64,000 nucleotides of DNA from Candidatus Poribacteria bacterium (GTDB lineage: Bacteria; Poribacteria; WGA-4E; WGA-3G), in NCBI GenBank assembly GCA_022821965.1, contig JAJECN010000040.1, positions 186,001 to 250,000 on the forward strand, given 5' to 3'. Position numbers and translations under genes: made by a program. How positions within the stretch are numbered: the stretch's first letter is position 1; the number at the start of each line of letters is the position of its first letter. Under the pieces are notes generated by a model. The model did no database searches and was not told the origin of the DNA. It was given only the letters and a program-made list of their open reading frames with translations. Of the stretch, positions 19,158 to 26,814 are shown piece by piece.

Positions 19158-20192
19158 CTAAGCCCAATGCTCAATCGGTTCCGTTGACTGAACGATGTGC
19201 ATTCCTGCTTCCGAAAACTCGGTAAAAGCAGCGTCTGCTGGCTCTGTATAGTCCACGACTCCCGGCACAACAACGGGTGAAGTTAAGTCCTCCACCAGAT
19301 AGATTTTTTTCGCTAACGCAATATCGGTTTGCTGGATTTCTGTGAGGAGATCACTGATCGTCCACGTAACACAGTGACTCTTTGCTTGTCCTGCGATAAT
19401 CACCCGGTCATATTCGAGAAGCATTTGGAGAAAGACGGTGTTTTTTTCTGCGATCGGTTTCCCGTCCGCGTCTTTGAGAACTTCCGGACGCAGGACTGAA
19501 TAGTTTTCGGTTAGCGGATTCTGTCCTTTCGTTTCGTAATGTACCTGACTCTTGCGGGTGATTGTATGGAAAAAGCAGGCTTCATCAACGGCGGAAACGA
19601 CGGCATGTCCGATCCCACCGAGCATCGCATGGTAGGGCCATATTGTGAGCGGATATTTCCCATCCGCAGTGAGCGTTTCGACGTAGTGTTGTCCATAAGC
19701 CTCGAGCCATGCATATTGATCTGATTTTCCCGTTACGCTTTCGGAAATAGCAGGATTGACGTGCCATCTACCTGCTTCAATGTCCGCTTTTGTAATCAGT
19801 GTCTGTAAGGGAGCGGGATGTTCCCCAGCATCGTCAATCCAGAAAATTTCGTGAAATATCTGCATTGCCGTGTGTGTGTCAAGCGTGCAAGCGATTTTGC
19901 TGATGTGTGGTAGGTTACGATAGATAAACTGACACAAGCGGATGTTATCTTCTACTGCACCATTACCAGATCTACCGCCGACGAAAAGTTCATAGTCGGG
20001 GATACAGAATGTGTTTTGGACATCGACAAGCAACAGACATGTCCGAAAATCATCCTCAAATGCTGGTCGGATGCGGTGCTCCTTCGCCCAAACCTGTGCT
20101 TCGTGTTGACGTTCTTGATAGGGAATCCGCCAGACTTGGTCTACCTGATCAGCATCAAAATGCAGTGGGAGTGGAAACCGTGGTACAGCCAT
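19158..20192 (-). CDS. Isochorismatase-family cysteine hydrolase (nicotinamidase-like)
   Basis: 344 residues, longer than the usual 180-230. The core is recognisable: LLLVDVQNTFC with catalytic Asp57, CTLDTH as in nicotinamidases, and IIAGQAKSHCV with nucleophile Cys274. The extra length comes from an N-terminal segment and a mid-domain insert (EAGRWHVNPAISESV...). It would hydrolyse an amide or ester in the cytoplasm; the substrate is not predictable. It is first gene of a run with the MFS, DUF4838 and VWA genes. Its own promoter is at 20289-20317. Confidence 0.85.
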   Translation of the reverse strand: MAVPRFPLPLHFDADQVDQVWRIPYQERQHEAQVWAKEHRIRPAFEDDFRTCLLLVDVQNTFCIPDYELFVGGRSGNGAVEDNIRLCQFIYRNLPHISKIACTLDTHTAMQIFHEIFWIDDAGEHPAPLQTLITKADIEAGRWHVNPAISESVTGKSDQYAWLEAYGQHYVETLTADGKYPLTIWPYHAMLGGIGHAVVSAVDEACFFHTITRKSQVHYETKGQNPLTENYSVLRPEVLKDADGKPIAEKNTVFLQMLLEYDRVIIAGQAKSHCVTWTISDLLTEIQQTDIALAKKIYLVEDLTSPVVVPGVVDYTEPADAAFTEFSEAGMHIVQSTEPIEHWA

Positions 20193-20288
20193 TTTTTTCC
20201 TCTATTGTGCAGATATTTCTGCCCATCTATGTCTTGTTGTCTATATGTTTGAGTCATAGGGTGTTGCTTGCGGACTTTCTATACTGAG

Positions 20289-20317
20289 ATTTTATAGGAT
20301 TTCGCTGTTTTTATCAA
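20289..20317 (-). promoter_or_regulatory. Promoter for the cysteine-hydrolase operon
   Basis: Read on the minus strand: -35 TTGATA (20312-20317), 17-base spacer, -10 TAAAAT (20289-20294). It is back-to-back with the plus-strand promoter at 20328. Confidence 0.55.
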
Positions 20318-20327
20318 CAAAAATCGC

Positions 20328-20356
20328 TTGATAAATATCATAAGATATGATAGAAT
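20328..20356 (+). promoter_or_regulatory. Promoter for the 20.4-22.0 kb plus-strand genes
   Basis: -35 TTGATA (20328-20333), 17-base spacer, -10 TAGAAT (20351-20356). Only 10 bases separate it from the divergent promoter, so the two may be co-regulated. Confidence 0.5.
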
Positions 20357-20429
20357 AAATAAGAAAGACTCCCCAGTTGGACCTCTTAAACCTTATTTTT
20401 CGGGCATCCCGTAAAAAAGGAGAATACCA

Positions 20430-20495
20430 ATGCAAACCTATCCAAAGGGGATCCAAATCCCTGAACAACTTGCACGCTCGCAAGCACGCCACTAA
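20430..20495 (+). CDS. Possible 21-residue small protein or leader peptide
   Basis: ATG at 20430 follows AAAAAAGGAGAATACCA, a strong ribosome site, and lies ~74 bp after a good -10 box. The product would be 21 residues, beginning MQTYPKGIQIPEQ and ending ARH. No family recognised. It could be a leader for the receiver-like gene 111 bp downstream, a true small protein, or the decayed start of a longer gene. Evidence is only the initiation signals. Confidence 0.35.
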   Translation: MQTYPKGIQIPEQLARSQARH

Positions 20496-20511
20496 TCCTT
20501 AATTGACTTCA

Positions 20512-20566
20512 TCGGCTGAATCCAGATTTATGGGAATCGTAGGATTAGGCGGATTAGGATATTTTA
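20512..20566. repeat. Family F GGATT-rich periodic repeat
   Basis: Contains GGCTGAATCCAGATTTATGG and GGATTAGGCGGATTAGG with a roughly 10-base beat. Related to the repeats at 35786 and 38871, which begin GTCTGAATCGCGGATT. Confidence 0.5.
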
Positions 20567-20606
20567 ATAGAACAGACGTAAAATCTCTTTTGGCTGGAGC
20601 AATAAG

Positions 20607-21206
20607 ATGAGAAAATTTTTTAAGCCACTCCCAGATTTAGATGAAAGGCTTGATCGCGTCAACGAGCAGATGCGGCAGGCGCGCAGACGCTTAGATTGGC
20701 AAACTCGTGAGGCACGTATTCCGCTTGATATTCAAGAGGACTTCGGCATTTCTGAGCTGCAAGGCGATGTGATGCTCGTTTCACGTGATGATGACTTACA
20801 TGACAAAGTGAGGAATCTCATCCGATCCGAGGGCTACGGATGTGATTTTCCAGAGCGATCCTCGGAAGCCATCGGTTTGTTGAAGATGCGCAAATATCAG
20901 ATGGTAATTGCTGACTACACCCGCCGCCAGCGAGGAAGGCTCTTTGAATATATCAAGAGGTATCAGCCGCATGTCAAAGTTGTTGCGATTGTCCGTAATG
21001 ACAACGAAGGACGACAGGTCATGAGAGCCGGGGGCTACAGCTACCTGTTAGGACGTGGTTTTGATCCTGAGCAGTTGCGTACCTGTCTGATAAGTTCTCT
21101 TAAATTAAAGCATCACACCTGTTGGTTATTGGCACACGGCGAACGTTGTAACCGCTCGTGTGTTGACAGCTTCCAATCCGATGAGGATTTTGGGGAAATT
21201 GAGTAA
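20607..21206 (+). CDS. Receiver-domain-like protein with Cys-rich tail
   Basis: 199 residues. An Arg/Glu-rich N-terminal helix (~10-40) precedes a response-regulator-like fold at ~50-165. VMLVSRDDDLHDKVRNLIRSEG resembles beta1-alpha1 with its acidic pair. MVIADYTRR places an Asp where the phosphoacceptor sits. VKVVAIVRND and AGGYSYLLGRGFDPEQL match the beta4 to beta5 region, but the conserved Lys of beta5 is not obvious (YSYLLGRG). The C-terminal tail carries three Cys (HTCWLLAHGERCNRSC), unlike standard receivers. No output domain is present. It is followed 12 bp later by the CYTH gene, probably in one transcript. Confidence 0.55.
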   Translation: MRKFFKPLPDLDERLDRVNEQMRQARRRLDWQTREARIPLDIQEDFGISELQGDVMLVSRDDDLHDKVRNLIRSEGYGCDFPERSSEAIGLLKMRKYQMVIADYTRRQRGRLFEYIKRYQPHVKVVAIVRNDNEGRQVMRAGGYSYLLGRGFDPEQLRTCLISSLKLKHHTCWLLAHGERCNRSCVDSFQSDEDFGEIE

Positions 21207-21218
21207 GTCCCAATTCGC

Positions 21219-21770
21219 ATGGCAACAAATTTAGAATTTAAAGCGCAGTGTCAATCGCTTGAGAGTCTCTATCCGAGGCTTGATGACTTAAACGCGACAC
21301 ATCGTGAAACCGTACACCAAGTTGATACGTATTTTCATGTAACAACAAAGGGAAAAGATTTTTCAATATCAGAGGCATGTGAGCCGCGACTCAAATTGCG
21401 CGAGATTGATGAGACGGCTGAGGCTTGGCTCATCTATTATGAGCGCCCGAATCATGAAGCGTCGCGTTACAGTCAGTATCAACTCTGTGAAATTACGGAT
21501 CCGAGGTCCCTCAAAAGGCTACTAACTGCCGCATTGGGGGTCAAGGCAATTGTCAAGAAACAGCGCGAACTCTGGATGTTCAATAACACTCGTATCCACC
21601 TTGATACGGTTGCGGATTTAGGTCAATTTGTGGAATTAGAAACGGTGTTTCAGGGACAAACAGAAGTCGAAGCTGTAAATGAACATCACCACGTTAAAGC
21701 CATACTTCATTTAGATACGACCGATCCGGTTGCTGTCTCCTACAGCGACCTCATCATACAAAGATCATAA
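21219..21770 (+). CDS. CYTH-domain protein (class IV adenylate cyclase / triphosphatase-like)
   Basis: 183 residues, the size of CyaB-type CYTH proteins. The tunnel-fold strands are visible: NLEFKA at the start (the ExExK region, here reduced to EFK), RLKLREID, AWLIYYERPN, VKKQRELWMF, RIHLDTVADLGQFVELE. These acidic/basic strands bind triphosphate substrates with metal. It could be a class IV adenylate cyclase or an inorganic or thiamine triphosphatase; sequence alone does not decide. It sits right after the receiver-like protein. Confidence 0.8.
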   Translation: MATNLEFKAQCQSLESLYPRLDDLNATHRETVHQVDTYFHVTTKGKDFSISEACEPRLKLREIDETAEAWLIYYERPNHEASRYSQYQLCEITDPRSLKRLLTAALGVKAIVKKQRELWMFNNTRIHLDTVADLGQFVELETVFQGQTEVEAVNEHHHVKAILHLDTTDPVAVSYSDLIIQRS

Positions 21771-21814
21771 CTGATTTCGGTGGAACTTGTCAGCGATTGG
21801 AGAGATTTATAAAG

Positions 21815-22012
21815 ATGGATAGTTCAGTATATCGGAAAATTTTAGAAGGTTACGCGAACGTAGACAGTGCTAAACGAGGTAAACTCTTAAGAATCTATCT
21901 ACACATCCCGTCATTGCCGAAATTACGGGCTGTCCGCGCGTTACTGATGGAACTAAAAACAGGAACAGGACGTGGAAAGGGTTCGTTAATGCGTTTCTCG
22001 AACCGAAAATAG
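21815..22012 (+). CDS. Small basic protein of unknown function
   Basis: 65 residues from the ATG at 21815, preceded by GGAGAG at about 10 bases; an upstream TTG in the same frame lacks such a site. Lys/Arg-rich (SAKRGKLLRIYLHIP, GTGRGKGSLMRFSNRK) with no recognised domain. The basic composition suggests nucleic-acid or ribosome contact. It follows the CYTH gene by 44 bp and ends just before a terminator. Confidence 0.5.
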   Translation: MDSSVYRKILEGYANVDSAKRGKLLRIYLHIPSLPKLRAVRALLMELKTGTGRGKGSLMRFSNRK

Positions 22013-22072
22013 CGTAACATACCATTGATCGTATAATGCTGAGTTCAATAATAATCCAATCGTGTACTTTGC

Positions 22073-22105
22073 AAGGCGCGCGTTGACAGCGCGCCTTTTC
22101 TTTTT
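22073..22105 (+). terminator. Rho-independent terminator
   Basis: Stem AAGGCGCGC / GCGCGCCTT with a 7-base loop (22082-22088), followed by TTTTCTTTTT. It closes the 20.4-22.0 kb transcript. Confidence 0.85.
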
Positions 22106-22242
22106 ACAATTATATGAAAATTTTTACTTGAATTTTGAAGTCGGTGGGGGTAAACTTAATACGTTGAATGATTTATTTAGGTATGTGAATTTTAGGTATA
22201 TGAATCGGTCACTTGAATTTTTTCCAGAGGAGGAATTGTGGG

Positions 22243-22500
22243 ATGAACGCCACTATTAAGTTAACAACCGAACAAGTTATAGATTTTATCCATCAGATGC
22301 CCCCGAAGGAAAAACGGGCAGTCCTGATTGCGCTTGCAGAAAAAGCCAGTATGGGTGAAGAAGAACGAATGAAATATGCCGAGTCCCAAGTCCGACAACT
22401 CTGTGCATCCCGAGGTCTGAATTGGCAGACTATGACGGAAGAGGAGCGAGAAGACTTCATTGACGACCTTGTTCATGAGGACAGGGAATGCAACCAATAG
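22243..22500 (+). CDS. Putative antitoxin of a PIN toxin pair
   Basis: 85 residues from the ATG at 22243, with AGAGGAGG nine bases upstream; an in-frame TTG earlier is not needed. The segment IKLTTEQVIDFIHQMPPKEKRAVLIALAEK is a short helix-rich N-terminus, and LNWQTMTEEEREDFIDDLVHED is a typical acidic C-terminal tail. Its end overlaps the PIN gene by 13 bases, the usual layout of an antitoxin-toxin operon. Family assignment by name is not possible; the role comes from context. Confidence 0.65.
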   Translation: MNATIKLTTEQVIDFIHQMPPKEKRAVLIALAEKASMGEEERMKYAESQVRQLCASRGLNWQTMTEEEREDFIDDLVHEDRECNQ

Positions 22501-22895
22501 TGGTTTATGATACAAATGTTTTGATATCAGGTATGGTTTGGGGTGGTGTCCCCTATGACAGCATTGATCTTGCAAAGAGAGATAGAGTTGTAGGAATAAC
22601 TTGTGCTGAAATAATTGATGAGTTTGAAGAAAAACTAACGACTAAACTGAATATCCCGCCATCGCAGACCTCAGAAATAGTAACGAATCTCCTCGGTTTT
22701 CTCCGGACAGTTAAAATTACCAACCAACTCAAAGGTATCACTACTGACCCTGATGACAACAAGATAATAGAGTGTGCTGTTGTTGGCGGTGCCACTCACA
22801 TCGTCACTGGCGATCGAAAACATTTGCTACCCCTTCAGAGTTATCAAGGTATTCTTATTGTCAGATCCAGAGATCTTCTTACGCAGTTCCAATGA
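22488..22895 (+). CDS. PIN-domain toxin (COG1569-type)
   Basis: 135 residues. PIN fold with the first catalytic Asp in VVYDTNVLISG (D8), the central acidic position in ITCAEIIDEFEE, TTDPDDNKIIECAV, and the closing HIVTGDRKHLL. All four acidic positions expected for the Mg-dependent ribonuclease site appear present, so it looks active. It overlaps its putative antitoxin gene by 13 bp, indicating translational coupling. Expected to cleave RNA when released from the antitoxin. Confidence 0.85.
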   Translation: MQPIVVYDTNVLISGMVWGGVPYDSIDLAKRDRVVGITCAEIIDEFEEKLTTKLNIPPSQTSEIVTNLLGFLRTVKITNQLKGITTDPDDNKIIECAVVGGATHIVTGDRKHLLPLQSYQGILIVRSRDLLTQFQ

Positions 22896-22902
22896 AAATT
22901 TT

Positions 22903-23850
22903 TCATAAGCGGGATCTGATTGCCTGTACCAGAAGTGGGATCATCAGTTCGTGATGTCCTGTAAATGTATATCCTTTTCCACCCATCTCTGTTGGGCGTT
23001 TGACGACATTTTCTACGGGGCGATATTGTTGGTTCATGTCAAAATTGGCAGTCGTGAAGTGGGATACCGTATGCCCCAGATTCCGAGCGATCGTCAACGC
23101 CTTCAAGAAAACCTCCGGTAGAATCACAGCCGAACCTAAATTCAGGACAACGCCCCCGTCTTCCAAATCTGTTACTAACGTTGTCAATAATCGGAAATCG
23201 GTGAAACTCGCAGCGCCGATAGTTGCACCCTTCGCGCTCGGATGCTGATGGATAATATCCGTGCCAATGGCGACATGCACTGTGATTGGCACATCGTATT
23301 GGATACCGGCGGCAAGAAGACTATATGGATTGTAGGGCGCGTCCATTTCTACAAGTTGTCTGCCCAATGCTTCACCCATCCCGATATTTGTATCTGCGGC
23401 GTGCTGAATTGCCGCGTTCATCAGTTGTCCTGTTTCCTCCCACATCCCGAACTGTCCGGTCTGAATGTAGGCAGAGACATCTTCAGAGGTCTCACCGATG
23501 AGGGCTATTTCAAAGTCGTGGATACTGCTTGCGCCGTTGAAAGCAAATCCGGTAATCACTCCGCGTTTTGTCAAGTCTATTAAGAGTGGACTTAACCCAC
23601 ACTTGATGACATGTCCGCCCATCATCACGATGACCGGCTTCTCATTCTCGGATGCCGTAACGATGTCATCAACGAGTGCCAAAAAATCCTGTCCTTTAAG
23701 GATGTTCGGAAGACTCGCCAAAAACGGAGCCAAGTCTGTTTCTGATTCTGGGAGCGTCGCGAAGTCCTGAACGGAGACTTTGTTGATACGATTCTGAAGT
23801 GGATAGGTCTTCACGGAAGCCATGTCAATTGGTTTCAAGGATTTCTTCAT
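22903..23850 (-). CDS. Conserved protein, possibly deoxyhypusine-synthase-like fold
   Basis: 315 residues. ATG at 23850 preceded by AAGGACA; the 5' end overlaps the preceding O-antigen-ligase gene by 26 bp, so the two are co-translated. Strongly patterned motifs: VIVMMGGHVIKCGLSPLL, GFAFNGASSIHDFEIALIGE, VPITVHVAIGTDIIHQHPSA, VVLNLGSAVILPEVFLKA and a His-rich end GHTVSHFTTANFDM ... TFTGHHELMIPLL. These suggest an enzyme with a nucleotide-binding Rossmann-type core. Resemblance to deoxyhypusine-synthase-like proteins is from memory and weak. Function unknown. Confidence 0.55.
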   Translation of the reverse strand: MKKSLKPIDMASVKTYPLQNRINKVSVQDFATLPESETDLAPFLASLPNILKGQDFLALVDDIVTASENEKPVIVMMGGHVIKCGLSPLLIDLTKRGVITGFAFNGASSIHDFEIALIGETSEDVSAYIQTGQFGMWEETGQLMNAAIQHAADTNIGMGEALGRQLVEMDAPYNPYSLLAAGIQYDVPITVHVAIGTDIIHQHPSAKGATIGAASFTDFRLLTTLVTDLEDGGVVLNLGSAVILPEVFLKALTIARNLGHTVSHFTTANFDMNQQYRPVENVVKRPTEMGGKGYTFTGHHELMIPLLVQAIRSRL

Positions 23851-25387
23851 GTTTTTTGTCCTTAGGCAATTGTATATAAAAGATTATTCCAATAATAAAC
23901 CAAAAAAGCAATACTGTGCGTTGGTGTAGAATGTTGTCTGCGAGTCCATAAACGAGTGCAGAAATGAGAAATCCGCTTGCCCCAATAAATGTTCCTGTGC
24001 CCCAAAATCCGCTTGCCTGCCGCATAGCAAAAACCTGTTGACAGATAATTACTACCATCCACAAAAACAGCAAGAGCGAAGGAATCCCATGCTCAACGGC
24101 GATGTGCAAATAGATATTATGCGCGTGGTAAGGGATGTTATATTGCTCAGGCGGTCCATTGCGTTGATATTCATAGCGAAATCTCCCCAATCCAATGCCG
24201 GTGAGTGGATACTTCCGAATAAGTTCAAGCGAGGTTTGCCACCACTGCGGACGTTCTCCCATGAATCCCACTGGATGTTCAATCATCGTTTGGAAACGCG
24301 CCTTAATATGCTGCGGCATGACGAATAACGAGGCACTGAGAAGCAGGGCAATTATAGTAAACCCTAACAGTATACGCTTCCACAGGCTATCTACCGGTCC
24401 AAATTTCCGTAGTCTCCTCATAACGAGGTAAACACCGAGGCAAACTGTGGCGATGGTAACGCTCACCCAAACGGCACGTGTAAGGGTCAACACGAGATTC
24501 GCACTCATCATAATTACAACGACACCAAGTACTAAGGTTCCCCATATTGGAATTTTCTGTTCTGGATATTTCCGCCAACTTGCTATAAAGTAGCCTATCA
24601 CAAATGGGAGACTGAGGGCAAGGTATGCGCCTAAGTCATTTGGCATCTTGAAGGTTCCAGTGAGCCGTTGTTCAATCATGTACACCATGAGATGTGTCTC
24701 ATCTTTACGAATCGCATAGCGTCTTTGGCGCGCCGGATCATCAATCCGCCATTCGTTTGATTGTTTTGAGGGCACGAACAGTGCGGTTTGGGAGAGCGGC
24801 ACGTTGCATTCTCGCAATTCGGTGCGTAAGTCATCAGATATTTGTAAATTTGGGGCTTCGCCAGCCTCAAGCTCCTCCTGAAATTGTAACCCAATCCGTC
24901 CCATAAAATCAATCGCTAAGCGATTGTCGTTTGCGTAATACCAGAGTCCGAGCACTGAGGATATACCTGCCGCGGCAATAAAGACAATAACAACATGCCG
25001 CCACCGGGTGCCCAAGGGGCTGTGAATAACGGCATAAAAGAGTAGAACCGCCCGGAGATGTTTCCAAAAATAACCAAGGCTACTGGTGGCAGGATGTGGT
25101 GCGAGGAGCGAGGCTATCAGTGCCAATCCCAGAAACAACGCAATTGGGATATCAAGTGGTGTGCGCTGCCAACTTAGTTTCCGCTCTGAAACGATTCGTC
25201 CTACCCATCCCAATAGCACAAATGAAAGCCCGATGTTGAGGAATGCTGTCGAGTAACCGAACGGCAAGGCAAGCACAAAAATCAGGAATCCAAGGTAAAG
25301 GGCAGCGTTAAAGATTTCTACCGATGTCCACCGTAAATCTTTTAGGTGTGTAATCTGTGCCAAAAGGGGAAGTTTCAATCCTGACAT
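23825..25387 (-). CDS. O-antigen ligase/polymerase (Wzy_C) family membrane protein
   Basis: 520 residues from the ATG at 25387; a TTG 12 codons earlier is possible but lies close to a -10-like TATTAT. Ten or more membrane helices. The Wzy_C signature loop is TSLELIRKYPLTGIGLGRFRYEY followed by HNIYLHIAVEHGIPSLLLFL. The large extracytoplasmic insert at ~170-230 (LQFQEELEAGEAPNLQISD...) is distinctive. Such proteins join or polymerise glycan chains at the outer face of the inner membrane. No glycosyltransferase genes are adjacent. Co-translated with the downstream gene at 22903. Confidence 0.85.
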   Translation of the reverse strand: MSGLKLPLLAQITHLKDLRWTSVEIFNAALYLGFLIFVLALPFGYSTAFLNIGLSFVLLGWVGRIVSERKLSWQRTPLDIPIALFLGLALIASLLAPHPATSSLGYFWKHLRAVLLFYAVIHSPLGTRWRHVVIVFIAAAGISSVLGLWYYANDNRLAIDFMGRIGLQFQEELEAGEAPNLQISDDLRTELRECNVPLSQTALFVPSKQSNEWRIDDPARQRRYAIRKDETHLMVYMIEQRLTGTFKMPNDLGAYLALSLPFVIGYFIASWRKYPEQKIPIWGTLVLGVVVIMMSANLVLTLTRAVWVSVTIATVCLGVYLVMRRLRKFGPVDSLWKRILLGFTIIALLLSASLFVMPQHIKARFQTMIEHPVGFMGERPQWWQTSLELIRKYPLTGIGLGRFRYEYQRNGPPEQYNIPYHAHNIYLHIAVEHGIPSLLLFLWMVVIICQQVFAMRQASGFWGTGTFIGASGFLISALVYGLADNILHQRTVLLFWFIIGIIFYIQLPKDKKHEEILETN

Positions 25388-25592
25388 AACATAGAACGAT
25401 ACAAAAAATGCTTGAAAATTCAACGGAGATATAATACAATACCTTTTAAGAAATCCAGTGTCCGTATAGAAGTTAGGGCATTGCGTTTACCGGCTGAGGT
25501 TCTCTAATTCAGAACGTTGAATTTGTAGAATTGGTTAAGGGTTGATTAATTTTCATCTGACCGTATCTACGATCTTTAAAGGGGATTCCACC

Positions 25593-26789
25593 ATGCGCTT
25601 TACATACAACCTCATTGCTTTATTATTAGGGTTTTGTCTTATCGGATTGCTTTTCACGCCAACTACGCCGGCGTTTATTGAGCGCGAATATACGATCCGT
25701 GAAGTCCTTGATGCTTGTACGAACATCGTTTTTGGTGAAGTAAAGAGCGTTGACAAGGGGCGTTTGCGGGGCGTTGTTACCGTCGAAAAAGATGTCAAAG
25801 GGAAAAGCGAACTCAAGGAAATCAAGATGAACTTCGCTACCGGACATTACAAACGGGGTACCTCCCCAGAAAAGATGGTCCGACTCCTCAAACCTGGGAT
25901 GCCTATCATCGTTTTCTATCGTGAGCATTACGGTATAGATAGCATGTGTTTTATTGATAACACATGGTTTCAAATGCGGGCGTATCGCGGTGGATATAGT
26001 GGCTCTTGGTGGACCTTCACGCATATTGATCCGATGATGTCTCGGACCTTTGATGGCAAAACGAAGGCGTTCCAAAAGATAGTTCTTGACATGTTAGCCG
26101 GTAAAATGTGGGTTGCCGCGCCAAAAGATGCCATAAAAGTTCTCGTCCTGACGGGGAACAGCACACATCCGACATGGAGTCAAACGCCTGTTTATACCAA
26201 TACTGCGACGTATGAATATCAAGCAGTCCGTTCGGTAAAGGAGGTTGGCAAACGCTCTGTTGCCCACGAACCTACCAAAGAACATAAGTTGCCGCAACTG
26301 GAGAACGCGGATATTTTGTGGATCGGATACGAAGAAATCTCCAGTTATGGTCACTATCTCCTTTCTGGTGAAGTAGAAAAAAAGATTAAAAACTTTGTGA
26401 AAAAGGGTGGCATTGTTGTCGTTACGGGACAGGACAGTAGTGCCGAAAAGCCTTGCGGTGTCGGGTGGTTGCAAGGCAAGTTGAAGGGTGTTGAAAGTCC
26501 GCCAACCCAACATTTCGCCGTTACTGAAAAGGGCAAGTCTCTCTTCTCTATCCCGAACGTGATTACGTCTGGCAAAATCTTTATTGATGACGCGTGGGTG
26601 GACTGGGACCGGAAAGATGAAATTTTTGCAACGACCCAGGACAACAAGGAACTCGTTGTTGGCGTGAGACGGTATGGCAAGGGATTATACATCATTACCA
26701 GCCTTCGCAACGATAGCCAATATACAACTTCGATGAACAAAGCACTCATGGAAAATATCATGCATTATGCTGTCAACCAACTCAAGTAG
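25593..26789 (+). CDS. Secreted protein with C-terminal glutamine-amidotransferase-like domain, function unknown
   Basis: 398 residues from the ATG at 25593, preceded by AAAGGGGATT; an upstream in-frame ATG lacks a site. Signal peptide MRFTYNLIALLLGFCLIGLLF ending near TPA. The N-terminal ~150 residues are a beta-rich module seen as CTNIVFGEVKSVDKGRLRG ... VVTVEKDVKG. The C-terminal half (~190-398) looks like a flavodoxin/GATase1 type fold: AIKVLVLTGNST, ENADILWIGYEEIS, FVKKGGIVVVTGQDS, YGKGLYIITSLR. This recalls ThuA-like domains, but no catalytic residues can be assigned. Convergent with the phosphatase gene. Confidence 0.5.
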   Translation: MRFTYNLIALLLGFCLIGLLFTPTTPAFIEREYTIREVLDACTNIVFGEVKSVDKGRLRGVVTVEKDVKGKSELKEIKMNFATGHYKRGTSPEKMVRLLKPGMPIIVFYREHYGIDSMCFIDNTWFQMRAYRGGYSGSWWTFTHIDPMMSRTFDGKTKAFQKIVLDMLAGKMWVAAPKDAIKVLVLTGNSTHPTWSQTPVYTNTATYEYQAVRSVKEVGKRSVAHEPTKEHKLPQLENADILWIGYEEISSYGHYLLSGEVEKKIKNFVKKGGIVVVTGQDSSAEKPCGVGWLQGKLKGVESPPTQHFAVTEKGKSLFSIPNVITSGKIFIDDAWVDWDRKDEIFATTQDNKELVVGVRRYGKGLYIITSLRNDSQYTTSMNKALMENIMHYAVNQLK

Positions 26790-26814
26790 GAGATTTTTAA
26801 CGGACAATTCGTAT

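Noticed and set aside
20292-20492. Minus-strand 66-codon frame in the promoter region
   Set aside because: It covers the divergent promoters and the small plus-strand frame, and has no conserved pattern.
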